Assembly: GCA_910576125.1 (NCBI GenBank)
Contig: CAJTHM010000006.1
Location: forward strand, 179,148-243,147
Length of the DNA: 64,000 nucleotides
Source: Lachnospiraceae bacterium
GTDB taxonomy: Bacteria > Bacillota > Clostridia > Lachnospirales > Lachnospiraceae
Direction of reading: 5' to 3'
Below are positions 1-8,100 of the stretch, in pieces (position 1 is the first letter of the stretch; every line of letters begins with the position of its first letter). The translations under genes were made by a program, and so were the position numbers. The notes beneath the pieces are model-generated. The model did no database searches and was not told the DNA's origin. It saw only the letters and a list, made by a program, of their open reading frames with translations.

Positions 1-2
1 CG

Positions 3-809
3 GACAATGACGCGGCTGCGGCCGTGATGCAGATGATTGAATCCTCGGAGAACTCGCTGCTGGCCTGGATCAGGACGAACCTGTTGGCTACGGTGTCCAC
101 AGTGGCGACCAGTATCCTTTCTATGGGCTCTGCGCTGATCAACACGGTGGTGTCCGTGGTGGTGACGATTTATCTGCTGTTAGGGAGGGAGCATTATCTG
201 GCCCAGTGCAGGAAATTGTTCCTGTCTGTCAGCAGAAATGAGCGCTTTAACCGGGCCGTCTTTGAAGCTCTGACACAGACGAATCGGATTTTCAACGGAT
301 TTATCTCCGGAAAGCTGCTGGATTCCCTGATAGTGGGCATCATCTGTTTCGTGTGCCTGAGCCTCCTGCGGATGCCATACGCCCTGCTGATCAGCGTCAT
401 CGTAGGCATGACGAACATCATTCCCATGTTCGGTCCTTTCATCGGGGCGGTCCCGAGCGCTTTCCTGCTGCTGCTGGTTTCGCCCATGAAATGCCTGATA
501 TTTTTGGTATTCATCATTATCCTGCAGCAGGTGGACGGCAATATCATCGGGCCGCGTATCCTTGGAAATTCCACAGGCCTGTCGGCGCTCTATGTGACGG
601 TGGCCATGCTGCTGTTCGGGAAACTGATGGGTTTCTTCGGAATGATCGTGGGAGTGCCGCTGTTCGCCACGCTATACTATATCGTGAAGAGACTGGCGGA
701 GTATTCCCTTAGAAAACAGGGCCTGCCTGCGGATACGAAAGAGTATGTACATAGGAAAAATACGGAACTTGTACAAGAGGGCGCTGCCGGAGAGGGGCGG
801 AAAGAATAA
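3..809 (+). CDS. AI-2E family permease, 5' end outside the window
   Basis: This is the C-terminal part of an AI-2E/TqsA-type membrane permease. The frame is open to the window edge, and family members are usually 330-400 residues, so roughly the first quarter is missing. About 260 residues are visible, with hydrophobic helices around residues 30-55, 95-125, 125-150, 155-175 and 190-225. The family signature region, with glycine/proline-rich segments NIIPMFGPFIGAVPS and a later DGNIIGP motif, is clear. Family members export small molecules or ions; the substrate cannot be told from sequence. The charged cytoplasmic tail is typical. An AT-rich gap with a PadR operator separates it from the next operon. 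Confidence 0.85.
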   Translation, partial: DNDAAAAVMQMIESSENSLLAWIRTNLLATVSTVATSILSMGSALINTVVSVVVTIYLLLGREHYLAQCRKLFLSVSRNERFNRAVFEALTQTNRIFNGFISGKLLDSLIVGIICFVCLSLLRMPYALLISVIVGMTNIIPMFGPFIGAVPSAFLLLLVSPMKCLIFLVFIIILQQVDGNIIGPRILGNSTGLSALYVTVAMLLFGKLMGFFGMIVGVPLFATLYYIVKRLAEYSLRKQGLPADTKEYVHRKNTELVQEGAAGEGRKE

Positions 810-893
810 TATCTGAAAATGTCATAAGGGATACAGCTATCCGATGCTCTGGAAAGTGCGTCAGATGGCTGTATTTGTGTTCAGAAAAAAATA

Positions 894-922
894 TTGACAA
901 AATGATATTATAGTAATATCAT
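894..922 (+). promoter_or_regulatory. padR promoter with palindromic operator
   Basis: A consensus -35 (TTGACA, 894-899) is followed after 17 bases by TATCAT (917-922). A perfect 9-bp inverted repeat, ATGATATTA-TAG-TAATATCAT (902-922), covers the spacer and the -10. PadR proteins bind ATG/CAT-ended palindromes of this kind, so autorepression of the downstream operon is likely. The operator assignment is inference; the promoter and palindrome are seen directly. Confidence 0.75.
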
Positions 923-984
923 ATATTTGGCAATACTAAGTAATTGCGGAAATCAAATTCGGAAAACTGATTCTTGCGCAGAGG

Positions 985-1377
985 TTGAAGGATGGTGGAG
1001 ATTTGAAGCAGAAATATGAACAGCAGATGAAGAAAGGCGTGTTGGAGATGCTGGTGCTGCAGCTCCTCTCGGAAAAAGAGAAATATGGCTATCAGCTGAT
1101 CAGCGAGCTGAAAGAGAAAAGCCAGGGCATGTTTCTCTTAAAGGAGGGTACGCTGTACCCTGTCCTCTACCGCATGGAGGATGACGGCCTGGTAGTGAGC
1201 AGATGGAGCGAGCCTAAGGGCAAGGAAGTCTCGAAAAAGTATTACCGGCTGGCAGAGGAGGGGAAAGATGCCCTGACAGGACTCAGAAATCTGTGGGAGA
1301 CTTTTTCCTGCACTGTGGACAGCATTATGGAAGACGGACAGGCGGACTCGCGTAGGGAAGATGGGCCGCAAAGTTGA
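985..1377 (+). CDS. PadR family transcriptional regulator
   Basis: A 130-residue winged-helix repressor. Residues 10-85 carry the PadR fold with the hallmark LEMLVLQLLSEKEKYGYQL start, the EGTLYPVLYRMEDDGLV recognition region, and SKKYYRL in the wing. The TTG at 985 has an upstream AGAGG; a TTG at 1003 or ATG at 1018 are possible alternatives. It heads a run of small membrane-protein genes including a HAAS protein. PadR plus HAAS is a well-known Firmicutes pairing in which the regulator senses envelope or drug stress. A palindrome overlapping its promoter suggests autoregulation. Confidence 0.9.
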   Translation: MKDGGDLKQKYEQQMKKGVLEMLVLQLLSEKEKYGYQLISELKEKSQGMFLLKEGTLYPVLYRMEDDGLVVSRWSEPKGKEVSKKYYRLAEEGKDALTGLRNLWETFSCTVDSIMEDGQADSRREDGPQS

Positions 1378-1398
1378 AATCAGGAGGTGGAAGATAAG

Positions 1399-1731
1399 AT
1401 GAATGCAGGAACGTTATGGGGATTTGTTTTATGGATAGCAGGGGGATGCCTGCTGGTGATTTTGGGCATCAGGGCTTTTTTCGCGAAAAAGGAAGTCGGG
1501 TTCTTTAATAATGTAAGAGCGCTTCCGATGCGTGACGTAAAAGCTTATAACCGGGCGGTGGGCAGGCTGTTCATTGGATACGGCATTGTTTTCATGCTCC
1601 TGGGGCTGCCTATACTTGCGGACCGGAATAAAGGCTTGCTTATCCTTTCCATTCTGGGAGTGGCGGTAGAGACCATAGTGGCTATGGCTGTGTACATTCT
1701 GGTGATTCAGAGCAAATATGAAAAGAAATGA
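1399..1731 (+). CDS. small two- to three-helix membrane protein (DUF3784-like)
   Basis: About 110 residues with hydrophobic helices near residues 8-28, 55-75 and 80-105. The ATG at 1399 has a strong CAGGAGGTGG 8 bases upstream; the in-frame GTG at 1387 lies inside that ribosome-binding site. The central FFNNVRALPMRDVKAYNRAVGRLF segment resembles the polar hinge of DUF3784-type proteins. It is the second gene of the PadR operon, 21 bases after padR. Function is unknown; membrane location is predicted from hydrophobicity. Confidence 0.7.
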   Translation: MNAGTLWGFVLWIAGGCLLVILGIRAFFAKKEVGFFNNVRALPMRDVKAYNRAVGRLFIGYGIVFMLLGLPILADRNKGLLILSILGVAVETIVAMAVYILVIQSKYEKK

Positions 1732-1770
1732 AGCTGCGTTTCGACAAATCAGAGAAAGGATTGGCTGGAA

Positions 1771-2439
1771 ATGACGAAACAGGAATATGTGAAACAGGTG
1801 GGCAAAGGCTTAAGGTGCTCTTCTGTGAAAAAGAGCGAGATTCTGAAGCAGCTGGACTCCGACATCGAGATTGCGCTGGGAGAGGGAAGAGAACTGTCGA
1901 AGATTCTGGAAGAAATGGGACAGCCGGAGATTCTCGCTGAAGAATTCAATGAAAATATGGACGAGAAAGAACGGAAAAACGAAGAAAAAGTATTCCATGG
2001 GAGAAAGCGCAGGAGGATTCTGTGCATTTTCGGAGTCATATTGGCAGTGCTGGCGGCGATTGCAGGGCTTGCCTACTGGATGTTTCCGAAAGGCCGGGAT
2101 ATAGAGAAGAGCAAAATTTTTGATTCCGCGCAGGTTCGCTCCCTTACAGAAGAGGTCATAGAGCTGTTCAGCGCGGGAGAGTACGAGACGCTGGAGGACT
2201 ATGCCTGTGAGGAACTGAAGAAAGCGCTGGAGCAGACCGGTTTCCATGCAATCAGGGACTATATCAGCCCGGATTGGGGAGAATTGCGGACTATCGGCAA
2301 TATTTATATGGTAGAAATCCATGAGAGAAATAAAGTCTATGCTGCAGTCCAGGTGAGTGCCTCCTATGAAAATGTCAATGTGACATACACCCTGAGCTTC
2401 AACCGGCAGATGCAGCTTTACGGATTCTATATCAGATAG
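1771..2439 (+). CDS. HAAS domain membrane-anchored protein
   Basis: A 222-residue protein. Residues 1-60 form a helical HAAS (DUF1700-type) domain with the typical MTKQEYVKQVGKGL start and ...EILKQLDSDIEIAL... pattern. A basic stretch and one membrane helix (about residues 88-108) follow, then an extracytoplasmic domain of about 110 residues. HAAS proteins are regularly encoded next to PadR repressors and are thought to act as their membrane-side partners. The outer domain may sense a ligand or envelope state (inference). It lies in the middle of the PadR operon. Confidence 0.8.
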   Translation: MTKQEYVKQVGKGLRCSSVKKSEILKQLDSDIEIALGEGRELSKILEEMGQPEILAEEFNENMDEKERKNEEKVFHGRKRRRILCIFGVILAVLAAIAGLAYWMFPKGRDIEKSKIFDSAQVRSLTEEVIELFSAGEYETLEDYACEELKKALEQTGFHAIRDYISPDWGELRTIGNIYMVEIHERNKVYAAVQVSASYENVNVTYTLSFNRQMQLYGFYIR

Positions 2440-2454
2440 GGAAGGAGGGCGGAG

Positions 2455-2799
2455 ATGCTTGGTTTTTACGCGTGTATCATTATGGTGCCCTGCTTCTGGC
2501 TGTTGGCGCTGTTCTTTGCCCTCGGCAGGGAAAGGGCGGCTGACTGGCTCAGCGGCTTCCACAGCCTGCCCGAGGAGGAGAGGGCGAAGTACGACAGGGC
2601 ACGGATGGCCAGGGATGAAAGAAATGCCTGTCTTCTCTGGGGTGCAGTCATGCTGCTGGGTGCCCTGGGGGCAAGGTGGATAACCGGCTGGGCGGCGCTT
2701 GCCGCATATGGAGTGTGGCTGGCGCTGTTCTTCCGGGATGTGCATTGGGATATAGAGAAAGCTTTTGGGAAGTACAGGCTGCCGGACAAAGCCGATTGA
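2455..2799 (+). CDS. DUF3784 family small membrane protein
   Basis: About 114 residues with three predicted membrane helices (near 4-24, 58-78, 80-97). The first loop has the DUF3784 signature, in which a GFHSLPEEERAKYD segment follows the first helix. The ATG has a GGAAGGAGGG site upstream and lies 15 bases after the HAAS gene. The family is uncharacterised but common in Clostridia operons with SdpI-like proteins, as here. Confidence 0.8.
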   Translation: MLGFYACIIMVPCFWLLALFFALGRERAADWLSGFHSLPEEERAKYDRARMARDERNACLLWGAVMLLGALGARWITGWAALAAYGVWLALFFRDVHWDIEKAFGKYRLPDKAD

Positions 2800-2865
2800 C
2801 AGACAGGGGGCAGACAGGGACGGAAGTTCCGGGGACAGAAGAAACGTTAAACAGGAGGAAAATAA

Positions 2866-3222
2866 ATGGGATTTTGGATATTCATGATGTGTATGAACTT
2901 GTTGATACCGTTGCTGATGATTGTTTTCGGTGTAATATTCCTGCGCTGGCCGCCCGGGAAAATCAACGGCCTCTTCGGATACCGCACCGCCAGGTCCATG
3001 GCCAGCCAGGCGGCGTGGAATTTCGCCCATGCGTATATGGGGCGGCTCTGGCTGCGGGTGGGCACAGTGATGCTTGTGCTTTCCGTGCCGGCCATGTTGC
3101 CCTGTCTGGGGAAAGGCGATAGCATGGTAGGACTGTGGGGCGGCATTGTCAGCCTGGTGGAATGCATCATCATGATGCTGCCGATTATTCCCACAGAGCG
3201 GGCGCTGAAGCGGCGGTTCTGA
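2866..3222 (+). CDS. SdpI family membrane protein
   Basis: A 118-residue protein with helices near residues 3-26, 62-80 and 88-108. The segment PGKINGLFGYRTARSMASQAAWNFAH is the SdpI signature (GYRT then W..A). In Bacillus, SdpI gives immunity to the SDP cannibalism toxin and also acts in signalling; many homologues have no known toxin partner. It is the last gene of the PadR operon, after an AGGAGG-type site. No toxin gene is visible nearby, so a general envelope role is equally possible. Confidence 0.8.
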   Translation: MGFWIFMMCMNLLIPLLMIVFGVIFLRWPPGKINGLFGYRTARSMASQAAWNFAHAYMGRLWLRVGTVMLVLSVPAMLPCLGKGDSMVGLWGGIVSLVECIIMMLPIIPTERALKRRF

Positions 3223-3262
3223 GATATGGTTTCAGAACCGCCGCCGGGACATTGGCCGCGCG

Positions 3263-4405
3263 TCAGCCGAAATGCTTCCGTGTCTTCTCCATCCGTTCCG
3301 CAACCTTGACGCCGAAAGGACAGCGGCTCTCGCAGCCCTTGCAGCCGATGCAGGCGCTGGCATTTGCGGAGAGCTGGTCATAATGGGCCTTTAAGGAGGC
3401 GGGCAGCTCGTCCTGCATGAGGGCCAGATCATAAAGCTTGTTTACCATAGCGATGTCGATGCCGGCGGGACAGGGCGCACAGTGCCCGCAGTAGGTGCAC
3501 TGCCCATAGTAGCTGTGACTGGGAGCCTTGGCCAGCACGCTGGCATAGTCCTTTTCCTCCATGGTGGCAGTCTCATAGGCCACGGCGGCATCCACATGCT
3601 CCGGCGTGTCGTATCCCACCATGACGCTGGCCACGGCGGGCCTGGTCAGCGCATAATGGATACACTGTACAGGTGTCAGTGCTACGCCGAAAGGAGAGCT
3701 CTCCGCGGAAAACAGCCTGCCGCCGGCATATCCTTTCATGACGGTGATGCCCACTCCATTCTGCTCGCAGAGCCGGTAGGCCTCCTCACGCTCGGGGGCG
3801 ATGCCTCCAAGGCCCTCGTCATAGTCTTTCGCGAAATAGTCGTCGATGTTCTCCGTGGGAGGCAGCATGTCGAAAGCCGGGTTGACGGAGAACAGGACCA
3901 TCTCGATTACGCCGCTTTCCGCCGCCAGCTTCACCACGGAAGGATTGTGGGTGCTCATGCCGATGTGGCGGATGGTTCCGGCCTCTTTCAGACCCTGGAC
4001 ATACTCCAGGAATTCACCAGCCATGATTTTGCGGAATTCCGCGGGCTCGTCCACGAAATGAATCATCCCCAGGTCTATGTAGTCCGTCTGCAGCCGCTCC
4101 AGGAGATCCTGGAAAGCGGGCTTTACCTGTGTCAGGTCTCTGGTGCGGACATACTGGCCGCCCTGCCAGGTGGAGCCGATGTGGCCCTGGATATACCATT
4201 TCTCCCGGCTCCCGGCAATGGCTTTCCCGATGTTCGTGCGCACATTTGGCTCGGACATCCAGCAGTCCAGAATGTTGATTCCGGCCTCCTGGCAGTGCTG
4301 GACGACCTGCTTCACCTCTTCCGCGTTATGGCGCTCCAGCCATTCTCCGCCCAGGCCGATTTCGCTGACCATCAGCCCTGTCTTACCTAATTTGCGATAA
4401 TTCAT
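3263..4405 (-). CDS. aldo/keto reductase with C-terminal ferredoxin domain
   Basis: A 380-residue NADPH-type oxidoreductase. Residues 1-290 form the aldo/keto reductase barrel, starting MNYRKLGKTGLMVSEIGLGG. Residues 315-375 hold two Cys clusters (CTYCGHCAPCPAGI and CIGCKGCESRCPFGV) of a bacterial ferredoxin-like domain. This fusion is common in anaerobic Clostridia; substrates are mostly unknown. The ATG at 4405 has AAGGAGG 7 bases upstream, so the longer open frame to 4465 was rejected. It lies 56 bases after a coiled-coil gene on the same strand. Confidence 0.9.
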   Translation of the reverse strand: MNYRKLGKTGLMVSEIGLGGEWLERHNAEEVKQVVQHCQEAGINILDCWMSEPNVRTNIGKAIAGSREKWYIQGHIGSTWQGGQYVRTRDLTQVKPAFQDLLERLQTDYIDLGMIHFVDEPAEFRKIMAGEFLEYVQGLKEAGTIRHIGMSTHNPSVVKLAAESGVIEMVLFSVNPAFDMLPPTENIDDYFAKDYDEGLGGIAPEREEAYRLCEQNGVGITVMKGYAGGRLFSAESSPFGVALTPVQCIHYALTRPAVASVMVGYDTPEHVDAAVAYETATMEEKDYASVLAKAPSHSYYGQCTYCGHCAPCPAGIDIAMVNKLYDLALMQDELPASLKAHYDQLSANASACIGCKGCESRCPFGVKVAERMEKTRKHFG

Positions 4406-4461
4406 GTACGGTTCCTCCTTGCGATGGGTATTGTTGTCCTTTATCCTGTGTACGAATGGTG

Positions 4462-4827
4462 TCACGCAATCTGTGCCAGCCGTTCCTTGACTTTCCTCAG
4501 CTCGTTTTCGAGTATATTGACGCGAATCAGAAGCAACTCCTTTTCATTTTCCACTTTCAGAGCATCATCCAGCTTTCGGCTTAAATCCAGATGTCCCTCG
4601 GCAATTATTTTGATATTGCGGTTCGTTTCATTTTCGAGAGTCAGCTCAATATTGGTCGTGCGGCGAGCTAATTCCTGAACGTCCTCCTTGATAGCCTGGA
4701 CTTCTCCCTTGATAGCCTGGACTTCTCCCTTGATAGCCTGGATTTCTCCTTTCATAGCCTGGATTTCTCCCTGGATAGGCTGGAGCAAGCCGGCTATCGC
4801 CTGCAGATCCTCCTGGGTCAATGCCAT
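4462..4827 (-). CDS. coiled-coil protein with tandem 7-residue repeats
   Basis: A 121-residue, almost entirely helical protein. Residues 15-50 contain five near-identical heptads of the form IKGEVQA/IQAMKGE, mirrored at DNA level by tandem 21-bp repeats (about 4685-4790). A second coiled coil runs to the C-terminus. Start ATG at 4827 has GAAGGAGGTGATGAT directly upstream. It may be cotranscribed with the reductase gene. No catalytic motif is visible; function is unknown. Similar short coiled-coil ORFs are widespread in Lachnospiraceae. Confidence 0.75.
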   Translation of the reverse strand: MALTQEDLQAIAGLLQPIQGEIQAMKGEIQAIKGEVQAIKGEVQAIKEDVQELARRTTNIELTLENETNRNIKIIAEGHLDLSRKLDDALKVENEKELLLIRVNILENELRKVKERLAQIA

Positions 4828-5049
4828 ATCATCACCTCCTTCTTTCTTAAAATCCTGTTCATTATATGTTATCTGGTGTAAGTGTATAAAGTATATCATA
4901 TCCGCGATGTGAAGTCTATTCCGTTTTACGGTAAAGTTTTCCTTATTTTTGCCGAAATAAAAGACAGACGGGGTGTCCCCCGGTAAGAGGTATGGCTGAA
5001 AGACAGGGCATCAAAGGAAGATGCGGTAAAAAGCTATGGAGGGCAGAAA

Positions 5050-5757
5050 ATGGAAAAAATAGGAAGTTATTATCAGAGCAGTATTTATGAGAAGACCGCC
5101 CAGGCCGCAAAGGACGCGGAGCGGGCCAAAGCTGACAAAGCAAAGAAAGCGGACGCTGCCAAGGAGAATAAAAAGTCCCCTACCTTAAGCAAAGCGGCCC
5201 AGAAGCTGTTGAAAGAGCTGCAGAAGTCCTACGGCAACATGGATTTCATGGTGGCGGATTTTGAGACGGACGAGGAGGCTGCCTCCCTGCTGTCCAGGGG
5301 CACGGGCGAGTACACGGCCCTGTTCACTCCGGAAGAACTGGAGAAGATGGCTGCGGACGAGGACGTGAAGAACAAGAATCTGAAAATCCTGGACAATGCC
5401 GTATCCAAGCTGGATGAGATGAAGACGCAGCTTGGCGACAAAGCGGACGACATATCCCGCATCGGTATTTCTTTCGGCGATGACGGAGAAGTATCTTTCT
5501 TCGCAGAGCTGGAGAAGAACAGCGAAAAGCAGCGCGAGCGCATCGAGAAACAGCGCGAGGACAAGCGGACAGCGGCAAAGGATGCCGAGAAAGCAGAGGC
5601 GGCCGAGTACATGGCCCAGGGAAGAAGCGGCAAACGCACCACAGTGTTCGCCTCTACGGTAGAGGAGCTGGCGGAGAAAATCAGCCAGGTAGACTGGAGT
5701 ACCGTAAAAGAGGAGCGTCAGAGTTATACTGGTCAGCGTTTTGACTATACAATATAG
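5050..5757 (+). CDS. DUF6033-like protein (lone backbone member)
   Basis: A 235-residue protein that resembles the Lachnospiraceae family I recall as DUF6033; the number cannot be checked here. It has a short N-terminal motif (MEKIGSYYQSS), a charged linker, a globular core with LQKSYGNMDFMVADF and a later FGDDGEVSFFAEL strand pair, and a long Glu/Lys coiled coil. The core layout (Y-G-N, a strand pair with G-x-V-x-F/Y, then a charged coil) matches proteins in the arrays at 21.4, 37.7, 38.5 and 40.7 kb. There is no signal peptide or enzyme motif. It stands alone with its own ribosome-binding site. Confidence 0.65.
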   Translation: MEKIGSYYQSSIYEKTAQAAKDAERAKADKAKKADAAKENKKSPTLSKAAQKLLKELQKSYGNMDFMVADFETDEEAASLLSRGTGEYTALFTPEELEKMAADEDVKNKNLKILDNAVSKLDEMKTQLGDKADDISRIGISFGDDGEVSFFAELEKNSEKQRERIEKQREDKRTAAKDAEKAEAAEYMAQGRSGKRTTVFASTVEELAEKISQVDWSTVKEERQSYTGQRFDYTI

Positions 5758-5887
5758 TCTTCCCGCAGAGGACGCAGAGAACCATTGGTGATTTTGCATA
5801 AAAAAAGTGCGATTGTGCCATCATAGGTGCATTGACATCTATGGTGGCATTGTTGTTGCGTATTTATAAAATAGAAAGGGAGAGAAA

Positions 5888-6616
5888 ATGAAAAAGAAAT
5901 TATTGAGCATTTTGATGGTAGCAGTAATCGCAGTATCCCTGGCGGCCTGCGGGGACAGCAAAGAGACGGAATCTTCGGCAGATTCTGCAGAAGAGATCGC
6001 GCAGCTGGACGAATCAGACCTTACATCATCCATTTTGCATACGACCGATACCGACGATGCAGGCGAAAGCGTACCGGAAGAAGAAAATCAGGAGAAAGAC
6101 GATTCGGCGACAGATGTCGCAGGGAAACATCATGTGGAGATCACAGTGAAAGATTACGGCACCATTTCCGTGGAGCTGGACGGGGATGTGGCTCCCATCA
6201 CAGTGGAGAATTTCCTGAAGCTGGCGGGAGACGGCTTCTATGACGGACTGACTTTCCACCGCATTATTTCCGGCTTCATGATACAGGGAGGGGATCCGCT
6301 GGGCAATGGCACAGGAGGCTCCGATGAGAAAATCAAGGGCGAGTTCTCCCAGAACGGTGTCGAGAACAATCTGTCCCACACCAGGGGCGCAATCTCCATG
6401 GCACGTTCCCAGATGATGGACAGTGCCAGCTCCCAGTTCTTCATCGTACATGAGGACAGCACTTACCTGGACGGACAGTATGCCTGCTTCGGCTATGTGA
6501 CGGAGGGCATCGAGGTGGTGGATGCCATCTGTGAGGATACGCCGGTGACTGACAATAATGGCACAGTGGAAAAGGCCAATCAGCCTGTTATTGAAAGTGT
6601 AAAAGTTATCGATTGA
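5888..6616 (+). CDS. cyclophilin-type peptidyl-prolyl isomerase, lipoprotein
   Basis: A 242-residue secreted lipoprotein. Residues 1-21 form a type II signal peptide ending in the lipobox LAAC, so it is anchored outside the membrane at Cys21. An acidic, low-complexity linker (22-75) precedes the cyclophilin domain. That domain carries the active-site block GLTFHRIISGFMIQGGDP and a conserved SQFFIVH. It catalyses cis/trans isomerisation of proline bonds and probably assists folding of secreted proteins. It is monocistronic, with a GGGAGAG site before the ATG. Confidence 0.92.
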   Translation: MKKKLLSILMVAVIAVSLAACGDSKETESSADSAEEIAQLDESDLTSSILHTTDTDDAGESVPEEENQEKDDSATDVAGKHHVEITVKDYGTISVELDGDVAPITVENFLKLAGDGFYDGLTFHRIISGFMIQGGDPLGNGTGGSDEKIKGEFSQNGVENNLSHTRGAISMARSQMMDSASSQFFIVHEDSTYLDGQYACFGYVTEGIEVVDAICEDTPVTDNNGTVEKANQPVIESVKVID

Positions 6617-6701
6617 CAAAATATGTTTTAATTTTTGTACAAAATACTACGATTACGCCATGCGCATATTTCACAAAAATCGCCCTCATTAATGAAAAAT
6701 G

Positions 6702-6731
6702 CTGACAAATTGCGTTTAAACCTGTTATAAT
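6702..6731 (+). promoter_or_regulatory. sigma-70 type promoter of the CarD-like gene
   Basis: CTGACA (6702-6707) and TATAAT (6726-6731) are separated by 18 bases. This is the only good promoter match in the AT-rich gap before the CarD-like gene. Confidence 0.6.
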
Positions 6732-6790
6732 ATGGTTATAACATATAGCGGAGGTTGATATTTGCAGATTTGCAGAAAGTGAGGTTTCAG

Positions 6791-7306
6791 GTGTTTCAGA
6801 TAGGAGATTATGTGATATGCAGCAATAAGGGCGTCTGTGTGGTGGAAAATATCACGGCCCTGAATATTTCAGGCGTGGATAAGGAGAAACAATACTATAT
6901 CCTGAAACCTTTGTATTCAGCGGGAAGCACAGTATATGTGCCGGTGGATTCCCAAAAGGAACCCTTGATGCGCAAAGTGCTGGAGCGGACAGAGGCGGAA
7001 CGGTTGATCGGGACGATTCCGGAGATTCAGCTGCTGACCATCATCAATGAAAAGATGACGGAGCAGATATACAAGGAATGCATGAAGTCCAATGACTGCG
7101 AGGAGCTGGTGAAGCTTATCAAGACCATAAATCTGCGGAAACAGAAGCGGATTCAGGCTGGCAGGAAAATGACCGCTCTGGATGCGAAGTATCTTCATCT
7201 GGCGGAGGAGAATCTCTACGGAGAGCTGGCGGTGGCGCTGGACATGAGCCGGGAAGAGGTAAACGACTGCATCATGACGGCCATCAATGGCACAAAGGCA
7301 ACCTGA
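6791..7306 (+). CDS. CarD-like/CdnL-type transcription regulator
   Basis: About 171 residues. Residues 1-60 match the CarD/TRCF RNA-polymerase-interacting domain (FQIGDYVICSNKGVCVVENI, then YYILKPLYSAGSTVYVPVDS), and the rest is helical. Homologues bind the polymerase beta subunit and stabilise open complexes. The GTG at 6791 was chosen because AGTGAGG lies 6-7 bases upstream and the family starts with VF/MFxIGDYV. An in-frame TTG at 6755 abuts its Shine-Dalgarno and adds a non-conserved extension. Monocistronic, with its own promoter. Confidence 0.85.
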   Translation: MFQIGDYVICSNKGVCVVENITALNISGVDKEKQYYILKPLYSAGSTVYVPVDSQKEPLMRKVLERTEAERLIGTIPEIQLLTIINEKMTEQIYKECMKSNDCEELVKLIKTINLRKQKRIQAGRKMTALDAKYLHLAEENLYGELAVALDMSREEVNDCIMTAINGTKAT

Positions 7307-7339
7307 GCCGGATTCGGAGATATTTCCGAAAAAAAGTAC

Positions 7340-7656
7340 TTTACTTTCCGGCGGAAAGGTATTATGATAGGGAAGTAGAGCACTCCAGAAAAAGCGTTGA
7401 AGAGAAGAGTAGGATGTGGAACGTTCCCAGAGAGGACCGCCCGGGAGACCGGTGCTGTGAGCGGTTCGGCGTAAGGCTTCTGAAGACCATCTCGGAGCGG
7501 CCCTTAATCGGGCACGGAAGCCTCCGTTACAGGCTTAAGAAAGTGGCAGCTTTGCTTGTGGCTGCAACAAGGGTGGAACCGCGTTTTACGGATTCCCATG
7601 GTGGAATGGCAGACAGAAACGTCCCTTGCAATTTTTGATTGCAGGGGACGTTTTTC
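7340..7656 (+). promoter_or_regulatory. T-box leader controlling thrS
   Basis: A promoter (TTTACT 7340-7345, 17 bases, TATGAT 7363-7368) starts a leader containing the T-box core AAGGGTGGAACCGCG at 7569-7583. An intrinsic terminator follows: stem arms CGTCCCTTGCAAT and ATTGCAGGGGACG, then TTTTTC, about 7618-7656. ACC triplets suitable as threonine specifier occur in the stem I region near 7436 and 7487. Uncharged tRNA-Thr would favour the antiterminator and let transcription enter the small ORF and thrS. The cognate tRNA is inferred from the downstream gene. Confidence 0.93.
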
Positions 7657-7812
7657 TATGCATGGGTCTGTGCACAGAGCTGCGCGAAAAGGCCGGGGCG
7701 CTTGGAAGACACCGCCGGAGCGGCGCGCAGGGCTCACTCTGGGCAGCGGGGACATCCCCGGCTGGATTCGGTATGTGCAAATGGAAAAATTCGGAAAAGG
7801 AGATGACAGAAA

Positions 7813-8100
7813 ATGCAAGAGTTCAAAGAGAACTGCAGGAAGCTGAAAGAGACCTGTTTCGATGGGGAGGTGACCGTGACAAAGACGATGCTCTGGATGA
7901 CAGGGGCCATATGCCTGCTGGCCGGAATCATTCACGGCCTGCGGATGGCGCCCCTGCCCCACGGTGTCATAATCGGCTGCGGCAATGGGGACGGCAGTGG
8001 CTGCGAAGCCGGCACCGGGAAGCTGGAGCAGGGCAGGGAAAAGAAGGAATGCGGATGCAGGAGAGCCTGCAGGAACAGAAAGGAGAGAGGACACAGATGA
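7813..8100 (+). CDS. small single-helix membrane protein upstream of thrS
   Basis: A 95-residue ORF with GGAAAAGGAGATG upstream. Residues 24-45 form one membrane helix (MLWMTGAICLLAGIIHGLRMA), followed by a glycine-rich and then Lys/Arg/Cys-rich tail. Its stop overlaps the thrS start as ATGA, which suggests translational coupling. It lies inside the T-box-controlled transcript. I recall similar short Lachnospiraceae membrane ORFs but know no function. The Cys/Arg-rich tail may be poorly conserved. Confidence 0.6.
   Translation: MQEFKENCRKLKETCFDGEVTVTKTMLWMTGAICLLAGIIHGLRMAPLPHGVIIGCGNGDGSGCEAGTGKLEQGREKKECGCRRACRNRKERGHR

Noticed and set aside
1810..3030. 406-codon minus-strand ORF
   Set aside because: It lies opposite four plus-strand genes with good starts and family matches; composition and translation look like an antisense shadow.
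3482..4390. 302-codon plus-strand ORF
   Set aside because: Antisense shadow of the aldo/keto reductase, which has full family motifs.
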